NCBI RefSeq assembly: GCF_018861755.1
Contig: NZ_JAHLEF010000001.1
Coordinates: forward strand, 1-64,000
Direction of reading: 5' to 3'
Length of the DNA: 64,000 nt
DNA from: Clostridium sp. CF012
GTDB taxonomy: Bacteria; Bacillota; Clostridia; Clostridiales; Clostridiaceae
The number at the start of each line of letters is the position of its first letter. Within the stretch, counting starts at the first letter, position 1. Shown piece after piece: positions 46,598 to 56,895 of this stretch. The position numbers were made by a program, and so were the translations under genes. The notes beneath the pieces are model-generated. The model was given only the letters and a program-made list of their open reading frames with translations. It was not told where the DNA came from and made no database searches.

Positions 46598-46631
46598 AGC
46601 TAAAAGCTATCATTCCTCTATGCTTTTAGCT
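46598..46631 (-). terminator. Terminator of the sigK-aroE-pilT region
   Basis: A perfect 10-bp stem, AGCTAAAAGC/GCTTTTAGCT, with a 14-nt loop, followed on the minus strand by TTTATTTTT. It lies 15 nt after pilT. Confidence 0.8.
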
Positions 46632-46646
46632 CAGTTTAATTTTTGA

Positions 46647-47702
46647 CTAAAGGGATAGCATTCTTACCATCATTTCATTATCTACTGAGTATGTCATTGC
46701 CTCATCCTTTGATATAATGCCTTTTTTATATAAATCTGCAATGGACATGTCCATTGTTTTCATACCATATTTCCCTCCAGTTTGAACACAAGACTGTAAT
46801 TGATGTGTTTTACCTTCCCTTATAAGGTTTTGAATTGCTGGAGTTGATATCATTACCTCAAGAGCCGCAGCTCTTCCTTTTTCATTAACCTTTGGTATTA
46901 ATTGTTGAGAAACTATTCCCTGCATCACTGCTGCCAATTGGACTTTAATCTGTTGCTGCTGATGCGGAGGAAATACATCCACTATTCTATCAACTGTTTT
47001 TGCTGCACCTATAGTATGTAGCGTAGAGAAAACCAAATGTCCAGTTTCAGCTGCGGTAATAGCGATAGAAATTGTTTCAAGATCTCGCATTTCGCCTACT
47101 AATATAACATCCGGGTCTTCTCTAAGGATAGCTCTTAAGGCATTTTTATAATTTTTACTGTCTTTTCCAATTTCCCTTTGATTAATGATGGATTTGTTAT
47201 GTTTATGCAAATATTCAATAGGATCCTCCAGGGTTATAATATTACATGCTCTAGTAGAATTAATTTCATTAACCATAGCAGCTAGTGTAGTACTTTTACC
47301 ACTGCCTGTAGGTCCAGTAACTAAAACCAAACCTCTTTGCTTTACGGTAAGTGCGCGGACAACCTCTGGAAAATCAAGTTGTTTAAGCGTAGGTATTTTT
47401 AGCGCAACTACTCTAATAGCGATGGTGTCGCTTCCTCTTTGCTTATAAACATTAACCCTAAATCTCCCAAGCCCCCCAATAGAATAAGAAGTATCAATTT
47501 CTCCATTTTCATAGTATTCTTCATAAGAATCTTGTAAAATTTCTCTTGAGTACTTTTCAGTATCTGATGGAGTCAATTTATCTTTCCCTACTTGTATTAA
47601 ATGTCCATTAACTCTAATAATTGGTACGGAACCAACTGTTAAGTGCAAATCTGATGCATTTTGTTCTGTGGTTTTCTCTAGTAATTCACTAAGTGATATC
47701 AT
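46647..47702 (-). CDS. pilT: Type IV pilus retraction ATPase PilT
   Basis: A hexameric secretion-type ATPase that powers pilus retraction, 351 aa. Walker A is VTGPTGSGKSTTLAAM, followed by the Asp box (IEYLHKHNKS), Walker B VILVGEMRD and the His box HLVFSTLHT. The PilT-typical N-terminal PAS-like domain (ASDLHLTVGSVPIIRVNG) and C-terminal MVRMLSL are present. It overlaps aroE by 14 nt. Other pilus genes are not in the window. Confidence 0.95.
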   Translation of the reverse strand: MISLSELLEKTTEQNASDLHLTVGSVPIIRVNGHLIQVGKDKLTPSDTEKYSREILQDSYEEYYENGEIDTSYSIGGLGRFRVNVYKQRGSDTIAIRVVALKIPTLKQLDFPEVVRALTVKQRGLVLVTGPTGSGKSTTLAAMVNEINSTRACNIITLEDPIEYLHKHNKSIINQREIGKDSKNYKNALRAILREDPDVILVGEMRDLETISIAITAAETGHLVFSTLHTIGAAKTVDRIVDVFPPHQQQQIKVQLAAVMQGIVSQQLIPKVNEKGRAAALEVMISTPAIQNLIREGKTHQLQSCVQTGGKYGMKTMDMSIADLYKKGIISKDEAMTYSVDNEMMVRMLSL

Positions 47703-48480
47703 TATTTGTCCTCCGTTCTTTTAATGAAGCTCTCCAAATATCTATTGCAAAATGCGCTTGAAATTTAAGCATATCCTTGCCATTTATAATCTTCGCACCA
47801 TTTTCCTCACCGTGCTTTAAAAACAATGTTTTCTCAGGTATATAGTTTAAATCGTATAATATATTTTTTTCTGAAGTGTTTTCTAATTTTATTGTCAATT
47901 CCTCAAGATGATTTATTCCACCTAAGGGCGTACAATTCACAATTATATTATAGTTGTTACAATCAATAGTAGAATTAAATTCTACAAAATTATCCACTTT
48001 AGGGAATTGATTGAGAATTTTACACTTGTCTCTGCCTGTAATGTCTATGAATTCTATTCCCAGATCTTTAAGTGCAAAAAATATACTTTTTGCAGCCCCT
48101 CCATTTCCAATAATCAGTGCCCTACCCTTCAGAGAATTAACCCCCTCTACTTTTAGGCTTTCAATGAAACCTAAATAATCTGTGTTGTAGCCAATTAGCT
48201 TACTATTTTTTAACACAACTGTATTTACTGCTCCTATATCCTTTGCTGGACCCATAACCTGGTCTAGAAAATTAATAATATGCTCTTTATAGGGTATAGT
48301 TACATTAAATCCAATTATATTATTATCATCTAAATTTTCAATAAAATAAGTTATTTCATTCCTTTGTAAATCAAATAACTTATAATTAAAATCAAGTCCA
48401 TTTAATTTGTAATACTCATTGTGAACTTTTGGTGACTGAGAATATTGTATATTATTACCAAGTAATCCAGTATACTTCAC
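47689..48480 (-). CDS. aroE: Shikimate dehydrogenase
   Basis: Reduces 3-dehydroshikimate with NADPH in aromatic amino acid synthesis, 263 aa. Substrate residues are in YSQSPKVHNEYY (SxS motif) and NVTIPYKEHI, with the catalytic Lys and Asp in PYKE and YNTDYLGF. NADP binding is in IIGNGGAAKSIF. The other shikimate genes are not nearby. Translational overlap with pilT is noteworthy but seen in related clostridia. Confidence 0.95.
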   Translation of the reverse strand: MKYTGLLGNNIQYSQSPKVHNEYYKLNGLDFNYKLFDLQRNEITYFIENLDDNNIIGFNVTIPYKEHIINFLDQVMGPAKDIGAVNTVVLKNSKLIGYNTDYLGFIESLKVEGVNSLKGRALIIGNGGAAKSIFFALKDLGIEFIDITGRDKCKILNQFPKVDNFVEFNSTIDCNNYNIIVNCTPLGGINHLEELTIKLENTSEKNILYDLNYIPEKTLFLKHGEENGAKIINGKDMLKFQAHFAIDIWRASLKERRTNNDIT

Positions 48481-48569
48481 TTTATCATCTCCAAGTTATA
48501 ATATAGACGAGTTATAATATTCGACGAAATTATATAATTCTCCTTTTTTTATTTTTTTAATCCCTATAA

Positions 48570-49304
48570 CTATTTATTAGAACAATTAAGCCTAGGTTTA
48601 TTATTATTATTATTATTATTTAATTCCCTAAAAAGCTTCTTTAGTGCTCTCTTTTCAATTCTAGATACATACGACCTAGAAATTCCTAGAATTAATGCAA
48701 TTTCTCTTTGAGTTCTAGGGTTACCATCAAGTAATCCATAACGCATTTGAATTATTATTTTTTCTCTATCCATTAAAGCTAAGTTTATCTTACTATAAAG
48801 CTTTTTAATTTGTATTTTATTTTCTACTATCTCAATAATAGAATCCTCATCACTACTTAATACGTCCATAAGAGATATTTCATTTCCCTCTTTATCAATG
48901 CCAATAGGATCCTGCAAATACACTTCGCCTTTTGTTTTCTTATTATTGCGAATAAGCATGAGTATCTCATTTTCTATGCACCTTGCAGCATAGGTAGCAA
49001 GCCTTGTTCCCTTGCTTGTATCAAAGGAATCAATGGCTTTAATTAGACCCACGGTCCCAATGGATATAAGATCATCTACATCCTTCCCTGGATAGGAATA
49101 TTTTTTTACTATATGCGCAACTAGTCTTAAATTTCGTTCAACTAATATACTTTTAGCTAGTAAATCGCCTTGTTTCAACTTTGTTAAATAGGATTTTTCT
49201 TCTTCTTCACTTAAAGGTTGCGGAAATGAACTACTACCAGTAATATAAGCTGTTAAAAATGTAACGTTTCCAATCATATCTAATAAACAATTCATGAAAA
49301 ACAC
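48570..49304 (-). CDS. sigK: RNA polymerase sporulation sigma factor SigK (pro-form)
   Basis: The late mother-cell sigma factor, 244 aa. A short hydrophobic pro-sequence (MFFMNCLLDMIGNVTFL) precedes YITGSSSFPQPLSEEEEKSYL. Region 2 has LVERNLRLVAHIVKKY and LISIGTVGLIKAIDSFD; region 4 has QREIALILGISRSYVSRIEKR. The gene is continuous, without a skin-type insertion. Start is GTG after AGGAGG. The C-terminus has a run of seven Asn from (AAT)7 (about 48598-48621), an unusual tail. Confidence 0.96.
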   Translation of the reverse strand: MFFMNCLLDMIGNVTFLTAYITGSSSFPQPLSEEEEKSYLTKLKQGDLLAKSILVERNLRLVAHIVKKYSYPGKDVDDLISIGTVGLIKAIDSFDTSKGTRLATYAARCIENEILMLIRNNKKTKGEVYLQDPIGIDKEGNEISLMDVLSSDEDSIIEIVENKIQIKKLYSKINLALMDREKIIIQMRYGLLDGNPRTQREIALILGISRSYVSRIEKRALKKLFRELNNNNNNNKPRLNCSNK

Positions 49305-49390
49305 GGAGGTTCCTCCTAATAGTGCTTATTAATATAATATGATTTTTTTTATTAATATTGCCTGTACATAAAATTTATTTAAAAAAGTTT

Positions 49391-51112
49391 TTAATCAATC
49401 GCTTTAAGTGCATTAACTACTTCTTTAAATATTGGAGCAGCTGTACCTCCTCCTTCTTCATCCGCTACGCCTTTTACATTCATCTTAATATTATTCACAA
49501 ATACAACCATAGAATATTTTTTTTCATTAAAAGTAAAGAAGCCAACAAACCATCCGTCAGATTTAGTTGTTTCGTTATCCTTATATGTAGTAGTTCCTGT
49601 TTTACCACCTATACTCATACCTTTAATATAAGCCGCGTCTCCAGTACCATAATCCTTGGTTACTACATCCATCATATGGGATTTCACTGTTTCGGCAGTT
49701 TCACTTTTTAATACACGAGATGATTTAGAAGTGAATTTCTCTAAAACTTCGTTATTGTCATCTACATATGCATCTATTATGCTTGGCTGAACATATATTC
49801 CATTGTTTATAATTGTATTGGGAATACTAATGGCTTGTAGTGGTGTTATTCTAGTCTTCTGCCCAATAGCAGCTAAACTTGTATCCCCAAAAGCAGGTTT
49901 TGATATATTCACTCCAAAGTCACCAATTTCCTCTTGTTGAAAATTTAATACTTTAGCTAACATTCCTTGTTTTTGTGCATAATTATACATGTTTTGCAAG
50001 GTAACAAATTTACCAAATTGACCGAATATGTTATTAGAAGATTTTGCTAGCGCCTCAGCAACAGTAAATGAATCGCCCTTAGGAGGCTCTTCTTTAAATA
50101 TATTAGGATCTACTGTATATACCTTATTGACGTCTATTAAATTTAAATCCAGGCCAGCCTCTTCCACAATAACTTTAAAAATTGATCCTGGTAAAGCACC
50201 ATTAGTACCGTTCATCCCTAGATTTGGATTATAGTCACTATCATCCTTTTGTGCCATCGCTCTTATCTTCCCAGTGCTACTCTCCATTAGTACAACACCA
50301 ATTTGGCCATAATTCTTGTATTTATCTGCATGAAGAATCTCTTCAACACTAACCTGAATTTCTTTGTCTAAGGTAAGTCTTACATTAACATTGTTTTCAG
50401 GCTCGACGATTTTACCCTCAGATATCTCACCATCAACGCCTTTCGTATACCCAATTTTTGTGAATTTATTGTTCTTAGTTTTATTATATATTTGCATTTC
50501 TAAAGAGTCATCACTTTTTACAGTAAGCTTGCTAACCTCTTTTTTAGTTACAGGGTCTATTTGCGTTTTATTGTATGTTGTATTTATTAATAAATTTTCA
50601 ATTTTCCAATATCTACCTTTTTTTACCTCATTACCTGCATAAGTATAAAAGCCTTTTACCCCTTTAATATCCTTAAGCTTATCAAACGTATCTTCGTTAA
50701 TTTCATATTTTAATTTCTGCCCATTACCACTACCATTTATCTTTTCTAAATCATAGTTACTATTGTAATTTCTTAAAGTAATAGTTAAAGCTTCTAAATC
50801 ATATTTGCTAGTGTAATCATTAAATCTCAAATAATCCAATGGATCAATAATTGCATAATATTTAACCTCATAATCTAAAAGAGGGTTATTTTTACAGTCA
50901 AGTAAATTATATTGCAAACCGTATTTTTCATCTATTGTATATTGTGCATCAGCCATAGCTTTAAGGGGTTCAGCTTTAAAATACATGTAATTTGTAATTT
51001 TCCAAATCAAAAAACAAAATAATAAGATAAATATACTCATTAACATCCACGTTCTTTTTTGAATTTCTCTCCTTTGATTTGAATCTCCGAATATACTATA
51101 TCCTCTATACAT
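49391..51112 (-). CDS. Class B penicillin-binding protein (peptidoglycan transpeptidase)
   Basis: A 573-aa membrane-anchored D,D-transpeptidase. One N-terminal membrane helix (about 22-45) precedes the dimerisation region. The transpeptidase domain has active-site SxxK in PGSIFKV (near residue 310), SxN in AKSSNNIFG and KTGT in GGKTGTTTY. It resembles PBP2/SpoVD-group proteins but has no PASTA domain. Since it neighbours sigK it might act in sporulation, but this is not shown by sequence. Confidence 0.9.
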   Translation of the reverse strand: MYRGYSIFGDSNQRREIQKRTWMLMSIFILLFCFLIWKITNYMYFKAEPLKAMADAQYTIDEKYGLQYNLLDCKNNPLLDYEVKYYAIIDPLDYLRFNDYTSKYDLEALTITLRNYNSNYDLEKINGSGNGQKLKYEINEDTFDKLKDIKGVKGFYTYAGNEVKKGRYWKIENLLINTTYNKTQIDPVTKKEVSKLTVKSDDSLEMQIYNKTKNNKFTKIGYTKGVDGEISEGKIVEPENNVNVRLTLDKEIQVSVEEILHADKYKNYGQIGVVLMESSTGKIRAMAQKDDSDYNPNLGMNGTNGALPGSIFKVIVEEAGLDLNLIDVNKVYTVDPNIFKEEPPKGDSFTVAEALAKSSNNIFGQFGKFVTLQNMYNYAQKQGMLAKVLNFQQEEIGDFGVNISKPAFGDTSLAAIGQKTRITPLQAISIPNTIINNGIYVQPSIIDAYVDDNNEVLEKFTSKSSRVLKSETAETVKSHMMDVVTKDYGTGDAAYIKGMSIGGKTGTTTYKDNETTKSDGWFVGFFTFNEKKYSMVVFVNNIKMNVKGVADEEGGGTAAPIFKEVVNALKAID

Positions 51113-51172
51113 AAAAACACCTCACTTAGCCTAATTCTAGCCCTAAATGAGATGTTTTATACTTTATAATTG

Positions 51173-51808
51173 TTATTTTTCTATTTCTTGCTTTTGAAGT
51201 GATTGCCTTATATTTGAAGTGATTATATCAATAGCTACCTTGTTATGTCCACCTTCTGGTATAATAATGTCAGCATGCCTTTTGGTAGGTTCAGTGAATT
51301 GTTCATGCATTGGTTTAACAACATTTAAATATTGTTTTATTACAGAATCTGTTGTTCTACCTCTCTCATTAATATCCCTAACAAGTCTTCTTATAAATCT
51401 GACGTCTGCATCCGTATCTACATATATTTTTATATCCAGCATATCTCGAAGAATCTTTTCAGAAAGTACAAGAATTCCTTCAACTATAATAATTTCCTTT
51501 GGCTGCACAGAAACTGTTTGTTGCATTCTGTTATGTATTTCAAAATTATATATAGGCTTTTCAATAGCCTGTCCTTCTAAAAGAAGATTAAGATGCTTAA
51601 CTAAAAGTGAAGTATCAAAAGCATCTGGATGATCATAGTTTGTTTTTATTCTTTCTTCAAAAGAAAGACTACTTTGATCCTTATAATATGAATCTTGTTC
51701 AAGCATCGCAATACATGTGTCATCAAACTGTTTATAGATCTCTCTTGCAATGGTGCTTTTCCCGGATCCCGTTCCTCCAGTTATCCCTATTGAAATCGGA
51801 CGATGCAT
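51173..51808 (-). CDS. udk: Uridine kinase
   Basis: Phosphorylates uridine and cytidine in pyrimidine salvage, 211 aa. The P-loop is [14 protein letters not shown], with [12 protein letters not shown] and FVRRLVRDI-like [14 protein letters not shown] for substrate and lid. The ATG at 51808 has AAGGAGG 7 nt upstream and overlaps the U32 gene stop (TAATG). It is the last gene of the alaS-to-udk block. Confidence 0.96.
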   Translation of the reverse strand: MHRPISIGITGGTGSGKSTIAREIYKQFDDTCIAMLEQDSYYKDQSSLSFEERIKTNYDHPDAFDTSLLVKHLNLLLEGQAIEKPIYNFEIHNRMQQTVSVQPKEIIIVEGILVLSEKILRDMLDIKIYVDTDADVRFIRRLVRDINERGRTTDSVIKQYLNVVKPMHEQFTEPTKRHADIIIPEGGHNKVAIDIITSNIRQSLQKQEIEK

Positions 51809-53031
51809 TATTTTTCCTCCTTGCATTTTATAAGTATATCATTCTCATGAAGTTTTTCCATGACCTTTACAGTAAATAGCATCTGAGCATTTGGAGCAGA
51901 AGCTATGTTTTCTCCCTTAGAATTTCTCATATCATTCAGCACAATTACAACATTATCGCCTACTGGTCTTAATACTTCAACAGTATCACCTTGGAATACC
52001 TTATTTCTTTGCTCTATTATCGCAATATTAGTTTCTTCATTATATTCTCGTACAACTCCAACAATATCATAATCTCTAATGTATGATGATGATTCATATA
52101 TCTGTTTGTTTGGATCTCCAAAATAAAATCCAGTATAATATTGTCTATGGCTAGGCTTTAAGAGATTATCCATCCACTTTTGCTGAAATTTATAATTTAC
52201 TGAATCCTCTATATACGCATCCACAGCCTCTCTATAAGATTTACATACAGAAGCAACATAATATGAGCTTTTCATTCTTCCTTCTATTTTGAAGGACATT
52301 ATACCTGATTCCATAAGTTCTGGTACGTGTTCTATCATGCATAAGTCCTTTGAATTCATTATGTAAGTACCTTTATCATCTTCAATTACAGGAAAGTATT
52401 CTCCTACTCTTTTTTCTTCCATTAAAAAATATTTATATCTACATGGTTGGGCGCATTGTCCCCTGTTAGCATCTCTTCCTGTCATATAGTTCGACAAAAG
52501 ACATCTTCCGGAATAAGACATACACATAGATCCATGAACGAATGCTTCCAGTTCACACGTATCCGGTAATTTTTCTCTAATTTCTTTAATTTCTTTTAGT
52601 GATAATTCTCTTGCAAGAACAATTCTTTTTACGCCTTGTTTATGCCAAAAAATAGCTGATTTATAGTTAACATTGTTAGATTGAGTACTAAGGTGAATTT
52701 CTAAATTTGGTACAACTTCCCTAGCTGTCATGATAATTCCTGGGTCAGAAACAATTATAGCATCTGCACCTAGTTCATATACCTCTTTTAGGTACTCCTC
52801 AAGGCCATCTAAATCCTCATTATGTGGTATTACATTTAAGGTAACATAGACCTTTTTTTCTCTTGAATGGGCAAAAGCTATACCTTCTTTTAATTGTTCA
52901 TTAGTAAAATTATCTGCAAAAGCTCTTAAATTTAATTTACTGCCACCTAAATAAACTGCATCTGCACCAAAATTTATAGCTGCTTTTAATTTTTCTAAAT
53001 TTCCTGCTGGTGCTAGTATTTCTGGTTTCAT
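51808..53031 (-). CDS. U32 family protein, TrhP-like tRNA hydroxylation factor
   Basis: A 407-aa peptidase U32-family protein. A TIM-barrel-like start ([28 protein letters not shown]) and [14 protein letters not shown], followed by [11 protein letters not shown], give four conserved Cys that can bind a 4Fe-4S cluster. Homologs YrrN/YrrO (TrhP) help form 5-hydroxyuridine at the tRNA wobble position. The neighbouring methyltransferase is the enzyme for the next step, which supports that role. The ATG at 53031 is chosen since the first ATG overlaps GGAGG. Confidence 0.88.
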   Translation of the reverse strand: MKPEILAPAGNLEKLKAAINFGADAVYLGGSKLNLRAFADNFTNEQLKEGIAFAHSREKKVYVTLNVIPHNEDLDGLEEYLKEVYELGADAIIVSDPGIIMTAREVVPNLEIHLSTQSNNVNYKSAIFWHKQGVKRIVLARELSLKEIKEIREKLPDTCELEAFVHGSMCMSYSGRCLLSNYMTGRDANRGQCAQPCRYKYFLMEEKRVGEYFPVIEDDKGTYIMNSKDLCMIEHVPELMESGIMSFKIEGRMKSSYYVASVCKSYREAVDAYIEDSVNYKFQQKWMDNLLKPSHRQYYTGFYFGDPNKQIYESSSYIRDYDIVGVVREYNEETNIAIIEQRNKVFQGDTVEVLRPVGDNVVIVLNDMRNSKGENIASAPNAQMLFTVKVMEKLHENDILIKCKEEK

Positions 53032-53036
53032 TGGTT

Positions 53037-53705
53037 TCATTCCTCCTTGCTGATATCTGGATTTTTTCTTACAGTAACTGAGATTCCATCTCCCATTGGT
53101 ATTACAGAAGTTATAAGTTCATCGTTATTAGATACTAATTCTAAATAGCTTTTCATGCGTTTTATTATAGTTACTTTTCTACGTGTTGCAAGGTCTTTTG
53201 ATGCAACCATTCCCCTAAAAAGAACATTATCAGCAATAAGAACTCCTTGTTTTTTTAGAAGTCTAAGGCAGTGCGGAAGAAAATGATTATAGTGTGCTTT
53301 ACCTGCATCCATAAAAATCATATCATATTCATCCACAAGATTTTCTAAAATTTCTAGGCAGTCTCCTTGTAGAATAATGATTTTATTTTGTAATCCATAT
53401 TTTTTTATATTAGCCTTTGCAAGCTCTATCATTTTTTCATCTCTTTCAATAGTTGTAATTTCACACAAACCACCAAGAGTAAGATTCATTAAAATTGCAG
53501 AATATCCTATGGCCGTACCGAGTTCTAATATCTTTTTAGGTCTATTCATTGTTATCATTAATTCTAAAAATTTAGCAGTTTCCTTTTGTACTATAGGAAC
53601 TCTATGTTCTAGAGCAAAATTTTCTAAATCCTCTAAAATACCAGTATTACTAGGAATCAATTCTCTTAAATATTCTTCCATATAATCATGTGTTACCCCA
53701 CTCAT
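53037..53705 (-). CDS. trmR: tRNA 5-hydroxyuridine methyltransferase TrmR-like O-methyltransferase
   Basis: A 222-aa class I SAM methyltransferase of the COMT-like family 3. SAM binding is in ILELGTAIGYSAILM, with TIERDEKMIELAKANIKK. The catalytic metal site includes DMIFMDAGKAHYN and ADNVLFRG. The order mltG-trmR-U32-udk matches Bacillus yrrL-yrrM-yrrN/O-udk, where YrrM (TrmR) makes 5-methoxyuridine in tRNA. GGAGG precedes the ATG. Confidence 0.87.
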   Translation of the reverse strand: MSGVTHDYMEEYLRELIPSNTGILEDLENFALEHRVPIVQKETAKFLELMITMNRPKKILELGTAIGYSAILMNLTLGGLCEITTIERDEKMIELAKANIKKYGLQNKIIILQGDCLEILENLVDEYDMIFMDAGKAHYNHFLPHCLRLLKKQGVLIADNVLFRGMVASKDLATRRKVTIIKRMKSYLELVSNNDELITSVIPMGDGISVTVRKNPDISKEE

Positions 53706-53729
53706 TTAATTTCCTCCAAAACTTAATTA

Positions 53730-53787
53730 AGGCACATGAAAATAAATAACAAGACAAAGCTGTTAGTCTATTTATTTTCATGTGCCT
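53730..53787. repeat. Palindromic repeat family member 3
   Basis: A 19-bp perfect stem (AGGCACATGAAAATAAATA with its complement) around a 20-nt loop, in the gap between mltG and trmR. It shares its arms with 41449-41504 and its centre with 43866-43899. Confidence 0.8.
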
Positions 53788-53798
53788 AACACAGTTAA

Positions 53799-54797
53799 CT
53801 AAAATCCTTGTGTTACAGCTTTTACTTTTAAAAACTCATTATAGTTATCTGTAAAAAAATGTTTTCCATCATTATCTAAAACAAAGTATAAATAATTTGT
53901 TTTAGCAGGCGATAGAACTGCTTTAATAGAGGCTTTTCCTGGGCTACATATTGGTCCTACAGGAAGTCCTTCTACCTTGTATGTATTATAAGGCGATTTA
54001 ACTTCTAAATCCTTATTATATAGTTTTTCTTTGTGTTTACCTATTGAATATAAAACAGTTGCACAAGATTGCAGTTTCATATTTTTATCTAATCTATTAT
54101 AAAAAACAGATGCTACTTTATTTCGTTCACGTGTATCACTAGTTTCTCGTTCAACAATTGATGCCATTATTATTATATCATCTATTTTTTTCATATCTAT
54201 AGGTTTTTCTTTATTTAGTTCATTTATAGTGCTATAAAATTTATCCACCATCAGTTTTATTATTACTTGCCCACTCATACCAGCTTTAAGCTCATATGTA
54301 GCTGGAAAAAGAAAACCTTCCAAGTTAAAATTCTGGTTTTTATTTTCATGTATATAAGCTGGTAGCTTATAACTTTTACAATTCTCCATAAATATTTCAC
54401 TATCTATTATGCCTTTTTCTTGTAATGCCTTTGCAATTTCTTTTATATCAAACCCCTCAGGTATAGTTACTTTAATAATATCTTCCTCTTTTCCTATAGT
54501 TGATAAAATAGTTATGAGGCCACCAACTGTAGCATTATTTGGAATAAAGAACTTTCCTGAGTGAATATTGGATTTAACCCCATTTATTTTGATATAAAAC
54601 TTTATAATACTTGAGTTTTTAATAACCCCGTTTTGGTTTAAATCATCTAGTATACTATATAAAGTGTCACCATCTTTAACATTAACATGGATATCCTCGC
54701 TAGTTACAATAGGATGTTGTATTATTTTCTTATACTGAAAAGTACCAGCTAATACACAAACTATTAAAACCCCAATTAATAGCCCTATCTTTTTCAT
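53799..54797 (-). CDS. mltG: Endolytic murein transglycosylase MltG
   Basis: Cuts nascent peptidoglycan strands, 332 aa. An N-terminal membrane helix (about 5-23) is followed by a LysM-like region and the YceG catalytic domain, with the active Glu in IIMASIVERETSD. C-terminal motifs NTYKVEGLPVGPICSPG and YFVLDNDGKHFFTDNYNEF are typical. It follows typA after about 20 nt. Confidence 0.95.
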   Translation of the reverse strand: MKKIGLLIGVLIVCVLAGTFQYKKIIQHPIVTSEDIHVNVKDGDTLYSILDDLNQNGVIKNSSIIKFYIKINGVKSNIHSGKFFIPNNATVGGLITILSTIGKEEDIIKVTIPEGFDIKEIAKALQEKGIIDSEIFMENCKSYKLPAYIHENKNQNFNLEGFLFPATYELKAGMSGQVIIKLMVDKFYSTINELNKEKPIDMKKIDDIIIMASIVERETSDTRERNKVASVFYNRLDKNMKLQSCATVLYSIGKHKEKLYNKDLEVKSPYNTYKVEGLPVGPICSPGKASIKAVLSPAKTNYLYFVLDNDGKHFFTDNYNEFLKVKAVTQGF

Positions 54798-54817
54798 TAA
54801 ACCACCCCATAATCAAA

Positions 54818-56647
54818 CTATTTATTTGATTTACTACTTGCTCTTTTTCTTTCTCCTGAGTCTAATAGTCTTTTTCTCATTCTAATATTTAGAGGAGTAA
54901 TTTCAACTAACTCATCATTAGCTACAAATTCTAAGCACTGCTCTAAAGACATAGGTCTTAATGGAGTTAGTTTTAGTGCATCATCTGCTCCTGAAGATCT
55001 AGTGTTTGTTAACTGTTTCTTTCTACATACATTTACTTCTATGTCTCCAGCTCTTGCACATTCCCCTGCAATCATTCCTGCATATACAGGCACTCCTGAT
55101 GGTATGAAAAGAGTTCCTCTTTCTTGAGCATTGTATAATCCGTAAGTTACTGATTCTCCCCCTTCAAATACAATTAGTGAACCACGACTTCTATCTGGAA
55201 TTTCTCCCTTAAACCTATCGTAGCCATCTAGAACGTGATTCATTATACCATTACCTCTAGTATCAGTCATAAGTTCACTTCTAAACCCTATTAATCCTCT
55301 TGAAGGCACTTTAAATTCTAATCTAGTGTATCCATTTATAGCAGAAGTCATATTTACCATCTCTGCTTTTCTTGGTCCCATTTTTTCCATTACTACGCCC
55401 ATAAATTCTTCTGGCACGTCAATTGTAAGGTGCTCAATTGGCTCTGTTTTATGGCCATTTTCCTCTTTAAATATAACATTTGCTTTTGAAACTTGGAATT
55501 CATATCCTTCACGTCTCATAGTTTCAATTAGAACTGAAAGATGAAGTTCTCCTCTTCCACTTACTTCAAAACCTTCTGCATCTTCCGTTTCTTCTACTCT
55601 TAAGCTAACATTAGTTTCAAGTTCTTTCATAAGTCTATCTCTTATGTGTCTTGATGTAACATAAGTTCCTTCTTGACCTGCAAAAGGAGAATTATTAACC
55701 ATAAAATTCATAGTTAGTGTAGGCTCATCAATTTCAACGAATGGTAGTGCTTCTGGTTCATTAATATCAGCTATTGTTTCACCGATGTTAATGTCTGGAA
55801 TACCAGAAACTGCTACGATATCACCAAGCATTGCTTCTTCAGTTTCTTCTCTCTTAAGACCATTGTAAACGAAAAGAGCTGAAACTTTAACATTGTTTAT
55901 TGTGCCATCTTTTCTTATAAGTGCTATTTGTTGATTTCTTTTGATTGAACCTCTTTCAATTTTTCCTATTCCAATTTTTCCAACATACTCATTATAATCA
56001 ATAGTTGAAATAAGCAATTGAAGTGGCATATCTAAATATCCTTCTGGTGCTTTTACATTCTTTATTATAGAATCAAATAATGGTTCCATGTTGTCACTTA
56101 CATCATCAACTTCTAATTTAGCAAACCCTTCTCTAGCAGAAGCATATACCACTGCAAAGTCTAATTGATCATCATCTGCTCCAAGTTCAACAAATAGGTC
56201 AAAGACTTCATCAAGTACATCTGTAGGACGAGCATCTTTTCTATCAATTTTGTTTATAACAACTATAGGTTGAAGATTTAGTTCTAAAGCTTTTTTCAAA
56301 ACAAATTTAGTTTGTGGCATTGGACCTTCATATGCATCAACTACAAGAAGTACGCTATCAACCATCTTAAGTACTCGTTCAACCTCTCCACCAAAATCTG
56401 CGTGGCCAGGAGTATCAACTATATTTATTTTAATTCCATTATGCATTACTGCTGTATTCTTAGAAAGAATTGTTATTCCTCTTTCTTTTTCTAAATCATT
56501 AGAGTCCATTACTCTCTCTTGAACTCTTTCGTTTTCTCTAAAAACATGGCTTTGTTTAAGTAGACAATCCACCAGAGTTGTCTTGCCGTGATCTACGTGC
56601 GCAATTATTGCTATATTTCTAACATCATTTCTTGTAAATAAATTCAT
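54818..56647 (-). CDS. typA: Translational GTPase TypA (BipA)
   Basis: A ribosome-binding GTPase of 609 aa involved in 50S assembly and stress. G motifs are [21 protein letters not shown] and [10 protein letters not shown]; domains II, III, V and the BipA-specific C-terminal domain are complete ([18 protein letters not shown]). The ATG at 56647 has GGAGG at 6 nt. The longer frame adds 12 residues upstream of that site. Confidence 0.97.
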   Translation of the reverse strand: MNLFTRNDVRNIAIIAHVDHGKTTLVDCLLKQSHVFRENERVQERVMDSNDLEKERGITILSKNTAVMHNGIKINIVDTPGHADFGGEVERVLKMVDSVLLVVDAYEGPMPQTKFVLKKALELNLQPIVVINKIDRKDARPTDVLDEVFDLFVELGADDDQLDFAVVYASAREGFAKLEVDDVSDNMEPLFDSIIKNVKAPEGYLDMPLQLLISTIDYNEYVGKIGIGKIERGSIKRNQQIALIRKDGTINNVKVSALFVYNGLKREETEEAMLGDIVAVSGIPDINIGETIADINEPEALPFVEIDEPTLTMNFMVNNSPFAGQEGTYVTSRHIRDRLMKELETNVSLRVEETEDAEGFEVSGRGELHLSVLIETMRREGYEFQVSKANVIFKEENGHKTEPIEHLTIDVPEEFMGVVMEKMGPRKAEMVNMTSAINGYTRLEFKVPSRGLIGFRSELMTDTRGNGIMNHVLDGYDRFKGEIPDRSRGSLIVFEGGESVTYGLYNAQERGTLFIPSGVPVYAGMIAGECARAGDIEVNVCRKKQLTNTRSSGADDALKLTPLRPMSLEQCLEFVANDELVEITPLNIRMRKRLLDSGERKRASSKSNK

Positions 56648-56695
56648 ATTAATCCTCCAATTTTTTTTCGTAAGTTTACACATTTTCTACAAACA

Positions 56696-56727
56696 AAAAT
56701 TGGATACGTCATGAAGTATCCAATTTT
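56696..56727 (-). terminator. Terminator between fur and typA
   Basis: A perfect 12-bp stem, AAAATTGGATAC with its complement, around an 8-nt loop. On the minus strand it lies about 170 nt after the fur stop. It separates fur from typA transcription. Confidence 0.7.
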
Positions 56728-56895
56728 CACATTACTATACTTATTCTAATATTATCTTGCAAAAAAGTCAACTAGGTCTATTATACATTATTACCAAAAG
56801 ATAAGTCTACCCCCAATTGCATCATTTAAAACATTAAATAAATAATATTATATAATCCAAATAATGATTTTGAGCAAAAACTAAAATTGCCTATA

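Noticed and set aside
51219-51632. 137-aa plus-strand ORF
   Set aside because: Antisense to udk, with no start signal or domain.
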